In this document: positions 7,146 to 14,807 of the stretch, piece by piece
Position numbering within the stretch: position 1 is the stretch's first letter
How the letters are laid out: every line of letters starts with the position of its first letter
Origin: B16-G9 sp964400655
GTDB lineage: Bacteria > Bacteroidota > Bacteroidia > Bacteroidales > F082
Direction: 5' to 3'
Length of the DNA stretch: 20,464 nt
Assembly (NCBI GenBank): GCA_964400655.1
Contig: CAYNVN010000124.1
Coordinates: forward strand, 1 to 20,464
Position numbers and translations under genes: made by a program
Notes under the pieces: generated by a model
Seen by the model: only the letters and a program-made list of their open reading frames with translations
What the model was told of the DNA's origin: nothing
Database searches by the model: none

Positions 7146-7664
7146 TTAACCGTTAAAAACTGTATCCAGATCAACACCGCGAACCTGGGCAATTGTATAA
7201 GCATCGCGCATTTTCGACAGTGCGTCGATGGTAGCTTTAACTACCGAGTGCGGGTTGGATGATCCTTTAGATTTTGCAAGCACATCGGTAACACCAACAC
7301 TCTCTAAAACTGCACGCATGGCACCACCGGCGATTACTCCGGTACCGGGGGCAGCGGGTTGAATATAAACGCGGGCACCGCTGTATTTACCAATTTGTTC
7401 GTGAGGCACGGTTCCTTTAAGAACAGGTACCTGGATAAGATGTTTTTTAGCATCGTCGATACCTTTAGCAATAGCTGCAGTAACCTCGTTAGCTTTACCA
7501 AGACCGTAACCAACCACGCCGTTTTCGTTTCCAACAACAACGATAGCCGAAAAGCTAAAGGTTCTACCCCCTTTGGTTACTTTGGTAACTCTGTTTATGC
7601 TAACCAGCCTGTCTTTCAGTTCAATTTCGCTGGATTTAACTCTTTTTGCATTTGCGTTTGCCAT
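7146..7664 (-). CDS. rpsE: 30S ribosomal protein S5
   Basis: S5 lies near the mRNA entry channel and the decoding centre and affects accuracy. The 172 residues fit. The N-terminal double-stranded RNA-binding-like domain shows LKDRLVSINRVTKVTKGGRT (16-35) and GVVGYGLGKANEVTAAIAKG. The C-terminal domain shows PAAPGTGVIAGGAMRAVLES and KSKGSSNPHSVVKATIDAL. An AAGGA four bases before the ATG is a modest Shine-Dalgarno-like site, unusual in this cluster. It is 6 bp after rplR. Confidence 0.98.
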   Translation of the reverse strand: MANANAKRVKSSEIELKDRLVSINRVTKVTKGGRTFSFSAIVVVGNENGVVGYGLGKANEVTAAIAKGIDDAKKHLIQVPVLKGTVPHEQIGKYSGARVYIQPAAPGTGVIAGGAMRAVLESVGVTDVLAKSKGSSNPHSVVKATIDALSKMRDAYTIAQVRGVDLDTVFNG

Positions 7665-7670
7665 AATTCC

Positions 7671-8033
7671 TTAAAATTTAAGTCCACCTTTTCTGGCAGC
7701 TTCAGCTAAATTTTTAACTCTGCCGTGATACAAATAACCGTTTCTATCAAAAACAACTGACTCAATACCGGCAGCTTTTGCTTTTTCGGCGATAAGGGCA
7801 CCTACTTTTGCGGCCTGCTCAATTTTAGTTATTTTATCGTTGTCAATATCTTTTTCTCTTGATGAGGCGGCAATAATTGTTTTTCCGTTTTCATCATCAA
7901 TCAGCTGAGCATAAATCTGCTTATTACTTCTAAAAACAGACAAGCGGGGTCTTTCGGGAGTACCTTTTACGGTTTTCCTGATCCTCATCTTAATTTTTAG
8001 TCTGCTGGATACTTTTTTATTTTTTGTTCCCAT
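7671..8033 (-). CDS. rplR: 50S ribosomal protein L18
   Basis: L18 binds 5S rRNA together with L5 and docks it onto the central protuberance. The 120 residues show RLKIKMRIRKTVKGTPERPR (11-30), LSVFRSNKQIYAQLIDDENG and the C-terminal FDRNGYLYHGRVKNLAEAAR. The N-terminus is a few residues longer than I recall for Bacteroides L18, but the start is supported by AGGAG placed five bases upstream of the ATG at 8033, one of the best Shine-Dalgarno sites in the window. It lies 43 bp after rplF, one of the wider gaps in the spc block. Confidence 0.97.
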   Translation of the reverse strand: MGTKNKKVSSRLKIKMRIRKTVKGTPERPRLSVFRSNKQIYAQLIDDENGKTIIAASSREKDIDNDKITKIEQAAKVGALIAEKAKAAGIESVVFDRNGYLYHGRVKNLAEAARKGGLKF

Positions 8034-8076
8034 TGTTACTCCTGGTTTTAATCTTTTTACAGATATACTTCAGTTA

Positions 8077-8634
8077 CTATTTATCAGTTGCTGATTTACC
8101 GGCTTTCTTTCTTAACTCTTCGCCCTGGAACTTAACACCTTTACCTTTGTAAGGTTCGGGTTTACGTAGCGAGCGTATTTTTGCGGCTACCTGTCCGAGC
8201 AGTTGTTTATCGAAAGAGGACAGCTTAATAAGCGGGTTTTTACCTCTTTCGGTAACAGTTTCTACTTTAACTTCGGCAGGGATTTCCATAAAAATGTGGT
8301 GCGAATGTCCCAGTGCCAGCTCCAGTAATTGGCCTTTGGCATCGGCTTTAAAACCAACACCTACCAGTTCCAGTACAACACTAATTCCTTCCGATACACC
8401 GGCAACCATATTATTAATCAGCGAACGGTACAAACCGTGTTTCGATTTATGGTCTTTACTTTCAGTTGCTCTTTCCAACGTGATGGTTCCGTCTTCGACG
8501 TTAACTTTGATACCCGGGTCGACCACCTGGCGAAGTTCGCCCAGTTTTCCTTTAACGGTAACAACATTGTTGTCGGAAACCTTAACTTCAACACCCTGAG
8601 GAATAGCAATCGGTAATTTTCCTATACGTGACAT
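8077..8634 (-). CDS. rplF: 50S ribosomal protein L6
   Basis: L6 has two homologous alpha/beta domains and sits near the factor-binding site and sarcin-ricin loop. The 185 residues fit. Visible marks are MSRIGKLPIAIPQGVEV at the start, RSLINNMVAGVSEGISVVLE in the middle, and the second-domain signature VAAKIRSLRKPEPYKGKGVK near the end. AGGAG lies eight bases before the ATG, a good Shine-Dalgarno site unlike most neighbours. It lies 16 bp after rpsH. Confidence 0.98.
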   Translation of the reverse strand: MSRIGKLPIAIPQGVEVKVSDNNVVTVKGKLGELRQVVDPGIKVNVEDGTITLERATESKDHKSKHGLYRSLINNMVAGVSEGISVVLELVGVGFKADAKGQLLELALGHSHHIFMEIPAEVKVETVTERGKNPLIKLSSFDKQLLGQVAAKIRSLRKPEPYKGKGVKFQGEELRKKAGKSATDK

Positions 8635-8650
8635 TGATCTATCTCCTGTT

Positions 8651-9052
8651 TTAACTTACATAACAAATTACTTCGCCACCTACATTCAGTTTACGGGCTT
8701 CTTTATCGGTGATAACACCTTTTGAAGTGGACAGGATGGCAACACCCAGTCCGTTAATAACCCTCGGTAATTCGTTGGCGTTTACATATTTTCTCAACCC
8801 TGGTGTTGAAACACGTTCAATTGATCGAATTGCCGGTGTTTTGGTAACAGGGTGATATTTCAGGGCTATTTTAATGTTTCCCTGATTATTTTCTGTTTCT
8901 TCAAACTTATAGTTCAGAATGTATCCTTTTTCAAAAAGAATTTTGGTAATATTCTTTTTCAAATTGGAAGCAGGGATTTCAACCAAACGGTGTTTGGCGG
9001 CCACTGCGTTTCTAATTCTTGTTAAATAGTCTGCTATTGGATCAGTAATCAT
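8651..9052 (-). CDS. rpsH: 30S ribosomal protein S8
   Basis: S8 binds helix 21 of 16S rRNA early in assembly; in E. coli it also represses spc-operon translation. The 133 residues fit. It opens MITDPIADYLTRIRNAVAAK, followed by VEIPASNLKKNITKILFEKG, and ends with the RNA-binding block STSKGVITDKEARKLNVGGE plus VICYVS. It lies between rpsN (28 bp) and rplF (16 bp). I could not recognise an S8-binding mimic in the mRNA around rplE. Confidence 0.98.
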   Translation of the reverse strand: MITDPIADYLTRIRNAVAAKHRLVEIPASNLKKNITKILFEKGYILNYKFEETENNQGNIKIALKYHPVTKTPAIRSIERVSTPGLRKYVNANELPRVINGLGVAILSTSKGVITDKEARKLNVGGEVICYVS

Positions 9053-9080
9053 CTTGATTAACCTTTTAATTATTTATAAA

Positions 9081-9350
9081 TTACCAACTGGCCTTTTTAA
9101 TTCCGGGGATCAACCCTTTAAGTGCCATTTCACGGAAATTAATACGTGAAACGCCAAACTGACGCATATACCCTTTAGGCCTTCCGGTTAGTTGACAACG
9201 GTTGTGCAAACGAACGGGCGATGCGTTTTTAGGCAGTTTTTGTAAACCTTCGTAATCGCCGGCGGCTTTTAACGCAGCACGTTTGGCGGCGTATTTTTCA
9301 ACCAGCTTTTGTCTTTTGCGCTCACGCGCTTTCATCGACTCTTTTGCCAT
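9081..9350 (-). CDS. rpsN: 30S ribosomal protein S14, zinc-free long form
   Basis: S14 is in the head of the small subunit beside S3 and S10. The 89 residues are the long (C-minus) type: it opens MAKESMKARERKRQKLVEKY and carries NASPVRLHNRCQLTGRPKGY, RQFGVSRINFREMALKG and the end IPGIKKASW. Only one cysteine is present, so the zinc ribbon of the short S14 type is absent. The start overlaps the rplE stop by one base (TAATG), which suggests coupled translation. Confidence 0.98.
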   Translation of the reverse strand: MAKESMKARERKRQKLVEKYAAKRAALKAAGDYEGLQKLPKNASPVRLHNRCQLTGRPKGYMRQFGVSRINFREMALKGLIPGIKKASW

Positions 9351-9913
9351 TAGTTGTTATTTTTTTGGTTCTTAAATGGTAATCCGAATTCTTTAAGCAA
9401 AGCAAAGGCTTCTTCATCGGTATTTGCGGTGGTAACAATGGTAATATCCATACCATTGATTTTATTCACTTTATCGATATTGATTTCCGGGAAGATAATT
9501 TGTTCCGGAATACCAAACGAGTAGTTACCGCGTCCGTCGAAACCTTTGTCGTTAATGCCTCTAAAGTCACGAACACGTGGCAGGGCAATAGCAACAAGTC
9601 TGTCGAGGAATTCGTACATTTTTTCGGAGCGTAGTGTTACGCGCACGCCAATGGGGTTACCTCTTCTTAATTTAAAGTTTGAAACATCGCGTTTCGAGAT
9701 GGTAGGTACCGCTTTTTGTCCGGTTATGGCTGTCATTTCAGCAATACCGGTATCGATTAACTTTTTATCGGTTAATGCGGCGCTAATACCCTGATTGAGG
9801 TTTATCTTTACCAGTTTAGGTACCTGCATAACTGTTTTGTAACCAAACTTTTTGGTTAAAGCAGGAACGATTTCCTCGTAATACTTTTTTTGTAATCTAG
9901 GTTGATATTCCAT
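9350..9913 (-). CDS. rplE: 50S ribosomal protein L5
   Basis: L5 binds 5S rRNA with L18 and forms a bridge to the small-subunit head. The 187 residues fit. Visible are YYEEIVPALTKKFGY near the start, VPKLVKINLNQGIS, TISKRDVSNFKLRRGNPIGV, LPRVRDFRGINDKGFDGRGN and the end LLKEFGLPFKN. The start overlaps the rplX stop by one base. Within the last rplX codons, GGGGAGG lies about 9 bases before the ATG and makes a strong Shine-Dalgarno-like site, though the same bases code for Gly-Glu of L24. Confidence 0.98.
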   Translation of the reverse strand: MEYQPRLQKKYYEEIVPALTKKFGYKTVMQVPKLVKINLNQGISAALTDKKLIDTGIAEMTAITGQKAVPTISKRDVSNFKLRRGNPIGVRVTLRSEKMYEFLDRLVAIALPRVRDFRGINDKGFDGRGNYSFGIPEQIIFPEINIDKVNKINGMDITIVTTANTDEEAFALLKEFGLPFKNQKNNN

Positions 9914-10233
9914 TACTTAATTACCTCCCCTGATTTTTTAGAATAACGAACTGTTTTCCCGGTTTTATCATCTTTCTTTCTTCCTATGCGGGTAGCGTTA
10001 CCTTTACCGTCAACCACCATAAGGTTTGAGATATGAACAGGTGCTTCCTGTTCAATGATACCGCCTTTTGGGTTATCGGCATTGGGTCTGGTATGTTTTT
10101 TTACCATATTAACGCCCTCAACAATGGCTCTCATTTTTTCGGTAATAATTTCGAGCACGCGTCCTTGCTTGCCTCTGTCATTACCAGAGATAACCATAAC
10201 TGTATCGCCTTTTTTTATATGTAACTTAGCCAT
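9913..10233 (-). CDS. rplX: 50S ribosomal protein L24
   Basis: L24 is an assembly initiator of the large subunit and lies at the tunnel exit. The 106 residues fit. The KOW motif is at 6-33, including KKGDTVMVISGNDRGKQGRV. It is followed by VNMVKKHTRPNADNPKGGII and APVHISNLMVVDGKGNATRI, both typical. It lies 15 bp after rplN and overlaps rplE by one base. Confidence 0.98.
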   Translation of the reverse strand: MAKLHIKKGDTVMVISGNDRGKQGRVLEIITEKMRAIVEGVNMVKKHTRPNADNPKGGIIEQEAPVHISNLMVVDGKGNATRIGRKKDDKTGKTVRYSKKSGEVIK

Positions 10234-10248
10234 AACTCTATTTCTGTA

Positions 10249-10617
10249 TTAAAGCACCTCGGGTGCCAGTGATACGATTTTCATATACTGTTTTTCACGC
10301 AATTCTCTGGCAACAGGGCCGAAGATACGGGTTCCCATCATTTCGCCGGCAGTATTAAGCAATACCACAGCATTATCATCAAAGCGAATGTAAGAGCCGT
10401 CGTTTCGTCTGACTTCTTTGTTTGTTCTTACCACTACTGCTTTAGCCACGGTACCTTTTTTAACGTTACCTGAGGGCAAAGCATTTTTAACAGTAACCAC
10501 CACCTGGTCGCCTACCGAAGCATAGCGACGTTTGGTTCCGCCAAGAACTCTGATGATCAGAACTTCTTTAGCTCCACTGTTATCAGCAACTGTACATCTT
10601 GTTTCTTGTTGTATCAT
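10249..10617 (-). CDS. rplN: 50S ribosomal protein L14
   Basis: L14 is on the interface side of the large subunit, contacting L19 and the small subunit; it is the target of the silencing factor RsfS. The 122 residues are canonical. It opens MIQQETRCTVADNSGAKEVL, continues IIRVLGGTKRRYASVGDQVV, and has RNDGSYIRFDDNAVVLLN and FGPVARELREKQYMKIVSLA. It begins the spc block, two bases after rpsQ, so no separate spc promoter fits in the gap. Confidence 0.98.
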   Translation of the reverse strand: MIQQETRCTVADNSGAKEVLIIRVLGGTKRRYASVGDQVVVTVKNALPSGNVKKGTVAKAVVVRTNKEVRRNDGSYIRFDDNAVVLLNTAGEMMGTRIFGPVARELREKQYMKIVSLAPEVL

Positions 10618-10619
10618 GG

Positions 10620-10877
10620 TTATTTAGCTCTTTCAATGATTTCTACTAATCTCCAATTCTTATTTTTGCTCAATGGCCTGGTTTCCATGATGCGGACGGT
10701 ATCGCCGATGTTACATTCGTTTTTTTCATCGTGAGCCATAAACTTATTGGTTTTTTTCACAAACTTCCCGTAGATGGGGTGTTTGAAACGGCGTTCGATA
10801 GAAACCACGATAGATTTATCCATCTTATTGCTGACGACCAATCCGATTCTTTCTTTCCTAAGATTTCTCTTTTCCAT
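10620..10877 (-). CDS. rpsQ: 30S ribosomal protein S17
   Basis: S17 is an OB-fold protein that binds 16S rRNA helices 7 and 11 in early assembly. From the ATG at 10877 it has 85 residues, opening MEKRNLRKERIGLVVSNKMD and carrying HPIYGKFVKKTNKFMAHDEK, NECNIGDTVRIMETRPLSKN and the end RLVEIIERAK. An upstream in-frame start at 10904 would add nine residues and overlap rpmC; I reject it because Bacteroidota S17 begins MExRNLRKER and the chosen start leaves a clean 4-bp gap. Confidence 0.96.
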   Translation of the reverse strand: MEKRNLRKERIGLVVSNKMDKSIVVSIERRFKHPIYGKFVKKTNKFMAHDEKNECNIGDTVRIMETRPLSKNKNWRLVEIIERAK

Positions 10878-10881
10878 TGTT

Positions 10882-11088
10882 TTACTTATTGTTGTTTTCC
10901 TCAATTTCTCTTTTCCTCAGTTCAGTCAGAATACGAGCAATCACTTTTTTGTTTTCGCTGATTTTATGAGGATTTTCGAGCGGAGAAACTGCATGATTCA
11001 GTTTAAGGCGGGTAAGGTGTTTTCTTTCCTCAACCAGTCTTTCTCTGAGTTCAACAGTGCTCATCTCTTTAACTACTTCCTGTTTCAT
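10882..11088 (-). CDS. rpmC: 50S ribosomal protein L29
   Basis: L29 is a small two-helix protein at the tunnel exit beside L23, where signal recognition particle and trigger factor dock. The 68 residues fit. Typical are MSTVELRERLVEERKHLTRL (9-28), KLNHAVSPLENPHKISENKK and the end ARILTELRKREIEENNNK. It lies 12 bp after rplP and 4 bp before rpsQ, in the usual S10-block order. Confidence 0.97.
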   Translation of the reverse strand: MKQEVVKEMSTVELRERLVEERKHLTRLKLNHAVSPLENPHKISENKKVIARILTELRKREIEENNNK

Positions 11089-11100
11089 TGTTTCCTATTT

Positions 11101-11520
11101 TTACTCAGTGTAATCTCTTCTAACTACAAATTTGGTTTTAACAGGCAATTTTTGAGCTGCGAGTCTCAAAGCCTCTTTTGCCACATGCAAAGGAACACCT
11201 TCAGCTTCAAAGAGAATACGGCCGGGTGTTATACGAGCAACGAAGTACTCGGGAGCACCTTTACCTTTACCCATACGAACCTCTGCAGGTTTTTTGGTAA
11301 CGGGTTTATCGGGGAATACTCTAATCCAAATTTGACCTTCACGTTTCATATAACGGGTAACAGCCTGACGTGCAGCCTCAATTTGACGCGAAGTCATCCA
11401 TGCCTGTTCCAGTGTTTTTATACCGAAAGAACCGAAAGCCAGTTGATGCCCTCTGCCGGCATTGCCTTTCATGCGGCCTTTCTGTTGTTTTCTGAATTTG
11501 GTTTTCTTAGGTTGTAACAT
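11101..11520 (-). CDS. rplP: 50S ribosomal protein L16
   Basis: L16 contacts the elbow of A- and P-site tRNA and is needed for peptidyl-transferase-centre maturation. The 139 residues fit. It opens MLQPKKTKFRKQQKGRMKGN and shows GSFGIKTLEQAWMTSRQIEA, REGQIWIRVFPDKPVTKKP and VRMGKGKGAPEYFVARITPG. A long frame on the opposite strand across this gene and its neighbours is a coding shadow. It lies 36 bp after rpsC. Confidence 0.98.
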   Translation of the reverse strand: MLQPKKTKFRKQQKGRMKGNAGRGHQLAFGSFGIKTLEQAWMTSRQIEAARQAVTRYMKREGQIWIRVFPDKPVTKKPAEVRMGKGKGAPEYFVARITPGRILFEAEGVPLHVAKEALRLAAQKLPVKTKFVVRRDYTE

Positions 11521-11556
11521 TGCTACTTAGCTTTAATATTATTACTAAAACGCTTT

Positions 11557-12270
11557 TTATCTTCTGCGACGTTGACGACCGGCACCTTTTGACTGTGCAC
11601 CACCGTGTTTTTTACCGGTTTGTGCTGATGAGACCAGTTCGGGGCGGCCATAAATTTCGCCTTTGAAGATCCAAACTTTAATACCGATACGTCCGTAGGT
11701 GGTATGAGCTTCAACCAAAGCGTAATCAATGTCGGCTCTTAAGGTATGCAAAGGAATACGACCCTCTTTATAAATTTCGCTACGTGCCATTTCGGCTCCG
11801 CCCAAACGTCCTGATATCTGTACTTTAATACCTTCGGCACCCAGTCTCATGCTTGAAGCGATGGCTGTTTTTATGGCGCGACGGAAAGATATTCTTCCTT
11901 CAATCTGTTTTGCAATTGTATTGGCTACAATGGCAGCATCCAGTTCGGGTCGTTTAATTTCGGAAATGTCAATCTGAACTTCTTTATTGGTGAGTTTTTT
12001 CAACTCTTCTTTCAGTTTTGCAACTTCCTGACCACCTTTACCGATAATGATACCCGGACGGGCAGTCATAATGGTAATGGTTATAAACTTCAATGTACGT
12101 TCAATTACAATTTTTGAAACACCGGCTTTGGCCAGACGGGCATTAAGATATTTTCTGATCATATCATCTTCTACCAGTTTTTCGGAGAAGTTTTTTCCGC
12201 CATACCAATATGAGTCCCATCCTTTGATGATACCTAACCTGAGTCCTATTGGATTAGTTTTCTGTCCCAT
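11557..12270 (-). CDS. rpsC: 30S ribosomal protein S3
   Basis: S3 forms the mRNA entry site with S4 and S5 and has helicase-related contacts. The 237 residues fit. It opens MGQKTNPIGLRLGIIKGWDS. The KH domain shows ARPGIIIGKGGQEVAKLKEE with the GKGG loop. The C-terminal domain shows IKVQISGRLGGAEMARSEIY and HTTYGRIGIKVWIFKGEIYG. A basic tail rich in Gly, Gln and Arg ends RQRRRR. It lies 21 bp after rplV. Confidence 0.98.
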   Translation of the reverse strand: MGQKTNPIGLRLGIIKGWDSYWYGGKNFSEKLVEDDMIRKYLNARLAKAGVSKIVIERTLKFITITIMTARPGIIIGKGGQEVAKLKEELKKLTNKEVQIDISEIKRPELDAAIVANTIAKQIEGRISFRRAIKTAIASSMRLGAEGIKVQISGRLGGAEMARSEIYKEGRIPLHTLRADIDYALVEAHTTYGRIGIKVWIFKGEIYGRPELVSSAQTGKKHGGAQSKGAGRQRRRR

Positions 12271-12291
12271 TAAACTATATTATTAAAGTTC

Positions 12292-12735
12292 TTAATTTTC
12301 GTTATTTTCAGATTCCGACACATCCACCTGATTCATTTCATCCAAACGGTTTCCAAGAACCAGTGTAACATGATTAGAACGTTTTCTAACCCTGTAAGCT
12401 CTGCCCTGAGGTGCGGGTTGAATTCGCTTAAGCATTCTGCCGCTGTCAACGCTGATTTCTTTTACATAAAGAGCATTGTCTTCGAGGCGAGCTCCTTCGT
12501 TTTTAACTTCCCAGTTAGCAACTGCTGAACGCACGAGTTTATACAAACGGCCTGCAGCTTCCTTATTGGTATGCTGCAATACGTGCATTGCTTTTTCAAC
12601 ATCCATACCACGAACCAAATCGGCAACAAGTCTCATTTTGCGCGGCGAAGTAGGTACGTTGCGTAAGCGTGCCATATACAGATTTTTACGTTCTGCTTTA
12701 CGTTTTTCGGCACTATTATGTTTTCTAGATCCCAT
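12292..12735 (-). CDS. rplV: 50S ribosomal protein L22
   Basis: L22 binds all six 23S rRNA domains, and its long beta hairpin lines the exit tunnel, where changes can give macrolide resistance. The 147 residues include a Bacteroidota-type N-terminal extension (MGSRKHNSAEKRKAERKN) before the core NVPTSPRKMRLVADLVRGMD (26-45). The hairpin contains MLKRIQPAPQGRAYRVRKRS, with no obvious deletion, and then NHVTLVL. A short acidic tail ending SESENNEN follows the normal core. It lies 12 bp after rpsS. Confidence 0.97.
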   Translation of the reverse strand: MGSRKHNSAEKRKAERKNLYMARLRNVPTSPRKMRLVADLVRGMDVEKAMHVLQHTNKEAAGRLYKLVRSAVANWEVKNEGARLEDNALYVKEISVDSGRMLKRIQPAPQGRAYRVRKRSNHVTLVLGNRLDEMNQVDVSESENNEN

Positions 12736-12747
12736 TTTTGCTTAGCT

Positions 12748-13026
12748 TTATTTTCTACCTTTATCTTTTTTACCTGCGTGACCTCTGAAAAGACGGGTTG
12801 GAGCGAACTCGCCGAGTTTGTGTCCTACCATGTTTTCAGTAATGTAAACAGGGATAAATTTATTACCATTATGAACAGCGATGGTTTGTCCAACAAAGTC
12901 GGGAGAGATCATAGATGCTCTCGACCATGTTTTGATCACGGTTTTTTTACCAGACTCGATGTTGGCAACAATCTTTTTTTCGAGTTTATAATGGATATAT
13001 GGTCCTTTTTTTAATGAACGGCTCAT
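12748..13026 (-). CDS. rpsS: 30S ribosomal protein S19
   Basis: S19 pairs with S13 in the head of the small subunit. The 92 residues fit. It opens MSRSLKKGPYIHYKLEKKIV and shows IKTWSRASMISPDFVGQTIA, VHNGNKFIPVYITENMVGHK and LGEFAPTRLFRGHAGKKDK, all standard. It lies 18 bp after rplB. The ATG has no Shine-Dalgarno site before it. Confidence 0.98.
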   Translation of the reverse strand: MSRSLKKGPYIHYKLEKKIVANIESGKKTVIKTWSRASMISPDFVGQTIAVHNGNKFIPVYITENMVGHKLGEFAPTRLFRGHAGKKDKGRK

Positions 13027-13044
13027 AGTACTATCTGTTTACGA

Positions 13045-13869
13045 TTATTTCTTACGTTTTTCAATTATGTACTTGTTAGAATCCTTCTTCTTAGCACGTG
13101 TTTTGTAACCTTTTGCAGGCAATCCTTTGCGTGAGCGCGGATGTCCGCCTGAGGAGCGGCCTTCGCCACCACCCATTGGGTGATCGACAGGGTTCATGGC
13201 TACACCACGTACGCGGGGACGGCGGCCTAACCAGCGACTACGACCGGCTTTACCCGATTTTTCGAGGCTATGGTCGGTATTGGATACCATGCCAATGGTA
13301 GCGCGGCATGTTTGCAGTATCATTCGGGTTTCCCCTGAAGGGAGTTTAATGATGGCAAACTTTCCGTCACGTGTCATCAACTGTGCGTAAGAACCGGCAC
13401 TACGGGCCATTTTAGCTCCCTGTCCCGGACGCAACTCGATGTTATGAATGATGGTACCAAACGGGATTTCCGACAGATACATGGTATTGCCCAGTTCGGG
13501 GGCAACGCCTTTACCTGAAAGGATTGTTTGACCAACTTTCAGTCCGTGAGGGGCAATGATGTAGCGTTTCTCGCCGTCAGCATAGTAAACCAGTGCGATA
13601 CGTGCAGTACGATTAGGGTCGTACTCAATGGTTTTCACTGTTGCGGGAATACCTTCCTTATCACGTTTAAAGTCGATAATTCTGTATTTCTGTTTATGAC
13701 CACCACCTACGTTGCGAATGGTCATGTGTCCTTCGTTGTTTCTACCTCCGGTACGTTTTTTAGGAGCCAGCAAACTCTTTTCGGGTTTGGTAGCTGTAAT
13801 GTCGTCAAACGCGCTGATAATCTTGAAGCGCTGACCCGGGGTCGTTGGTTTATATTTTTTCAGAGCCAT
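13045..13869 (-). CDS. rplB: 50S ribosomal protein L2
   Basis: L2 is among the most conserved ribosomal proteins; it joins the subunits and supports the peptidyl-transferase centre. The 274 residues fit. The OB and SH3-like domains are followed by the long C-terminal arm. Visible are GGRNNEGHMTIRNVGGGHKQ, the loop RGVAMNPVDHPMGGGEGRSS with the conserved His, and GGHPRSRKGLPAKGYKTR. It lies two bases after rplW, so the two are probably coupled in translation. Confidence 0.98.
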   Translation of the reverse strand: MALKKYKPTTPGQRFKIISAFDDITATKPEKSLLAPKKRTGGRNNEGHMTIRNVGGGHKQKYRIIDFKRDKEGIPATVKTIEYDPNRTARIALVYYADGEKRYIIAPHGLKVGQTILSGKGVAPELGNTMYLSEIPFGTIIHNIELRPGQGAKMARSAGSYAQLMTRDGKFAIIKLPSGETRMILQTCRATIGMVSNTDHSLEKSGKAGRSRWLGRRPRVRGVAMNPVDHPMGGGEGRSSGGHPRSRKGLPAKGYKTRAKKKDSNKYIIEKRKK

Positions 13870-13871
13870 TT

Positions 13872-14162
13872 CTAAATGTTGCTAAAAAAATCAATACTTT
13901 CACCTTCTGCTAATGTTACAACAGCCTTTTTATAGGCCCTGGTCTTGCCGGTAATTACACCTGATTTAGTAAATCGTGATTTTGTTTTACCGGAATAGTT
14001 CATGGTATTTACAGATGTTACCTGCACACCGTACAATTCTTCAACCTCTTGTTTGATTTGTATTTTGTTGGCATGTTTGTCAACAATAAAACCATACTGG
14101 TTGAGAGCGTCGCTTTTGGCGGTCATCTTCTCTGTAATTACCGGTTTCATTATAATTCCCAT
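13872..14162 (-). CDS. rplW: 50S ribosomal protein L23
   Basis: L23 lies at the exit tunnel and is the main docking point for trigger factor and the signal recognition particle. The 96 residues fit. It opens MGIIMKPVITEKMTAKSDAL; the internal Met at residue 5 is not used as the start because Bacteroidota L23 begins MGIIxKPxxTEKMT. Further marks are NKIQIKQEVEELYGVQVTSV, MNYSGKTKSRFTKSG and the end ESIDFFSNI. It is 15 bp after rplD. Confidence 0.97.
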   Translation of the reverse strand: MGIIMKPVITEKMTAKSDALNQYGFIVDKHANKIQIKQEVEELYGVQVTSVNTMNYSGKTKSRFTKSGVITGKTRAYKKAVVTLAEGESIDFFSNI

Positions 14163-14177
14163 CTTTCTTACTCTTTA

Positions 14178-14807
14178 TTATTTAGCAAATACTTCATTGA
14201 TGGTTTTCAACGAGCTTTCAACCATAATAATATTGTTGGCGTTCAGAATATCGTATGTATTCAGTGAATCGGCACGAACAACTTTAGCCTTTTGAATGTT
14301 ACGGGCTGAAAGATAGATGTTCTCATCTTTCTCGTTTAACACCAGCAAGGTTTTTTTATTATCGAGTTTCAGACCTTTCAGTAAGTTTAAATACTCTTTT
14401 GTTTTGGGAGTATCCATTTTAAAATCTTCCACTACAATAATCTCGTTATCTTTTGCTTTATAGGTAAGCGCCGATTTACGGGCTAACCTTTTAACTTTTT
14501 TGTTAAGCTTAAAATGATAATCGCGGGGGTGTGGTCCGAAAACGCGGCCACCACCACGGAACAAAGGGTTTTTAATATCACCGGCACGAGCGGTTCCGGT
14601 TCCCTTTTGTCTTTTAATCTTACGTGTACTACCGGTTACATCACTTCTTTCCCTGGAATCGTGAGTTCCCTGACGCTGATTGGCTAAATACTGTTTTACA
14701 TCGAGGTAAATAGCATGGTCGTTGGGTTCAATTCCAAAGATGGAATCATCCAGCAAAACCTTTTTGTCTGTAGCTTGTCCGCTCTTTGAATGAACTACTA
14801 ACTCCAT
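14178..14807 (-). CDS. rplD: 50S ribosomal protein L4
   Basis: L4 lines the exit tunnel with an extended loop; in E. coli it also represses the S10 operon. The 209 residues fit. The tunnel loop shows GSTRKIKRQKGTGTARAGDI, then KNPLFRGGGRVFGPHPRDYH. The globular part shows RLARKSALTYKAKDNEIIVV. The gene starts inside the last codons of rplC, a 10-base overlap, which points to translational coupling. No S10-type leader hairpin was recognisable before rpsJ. Confidence 0.97.
   Translation of the reverse strand: MELVVHSKSGQATDKKVLLDDSIFGIEPNDHAIYLDVKQYLANQRQGTHDSRERSDVTGSTRKIKRQKGTGTARAGDIKNPLFRGGGRVFGPHPRDYHFKLNKKVKRLARKSALTYKAKDNEIIVVEDFKMDTPKTKEYLNLLKGLKLDNKKTLLVLNEKDENIYLSARNIQKAKVVRADSLNTYDILNANNIIMVESSLKTINEVFAK

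Noticed and set aside
10878..10904. Nine-residue N-terminal extension of S17
   Set aside because: It would overlap rpmC, and homologues begin at the internal Met.
10774..11517. 247-residue open frame on the + strand opposite rplP, rpmC and rpsQ
   Set aside because: It is fully antisense to three certain ribosomal genes, rich in Phe and Ser from reversed Lys/Glu codons, and has no family features.
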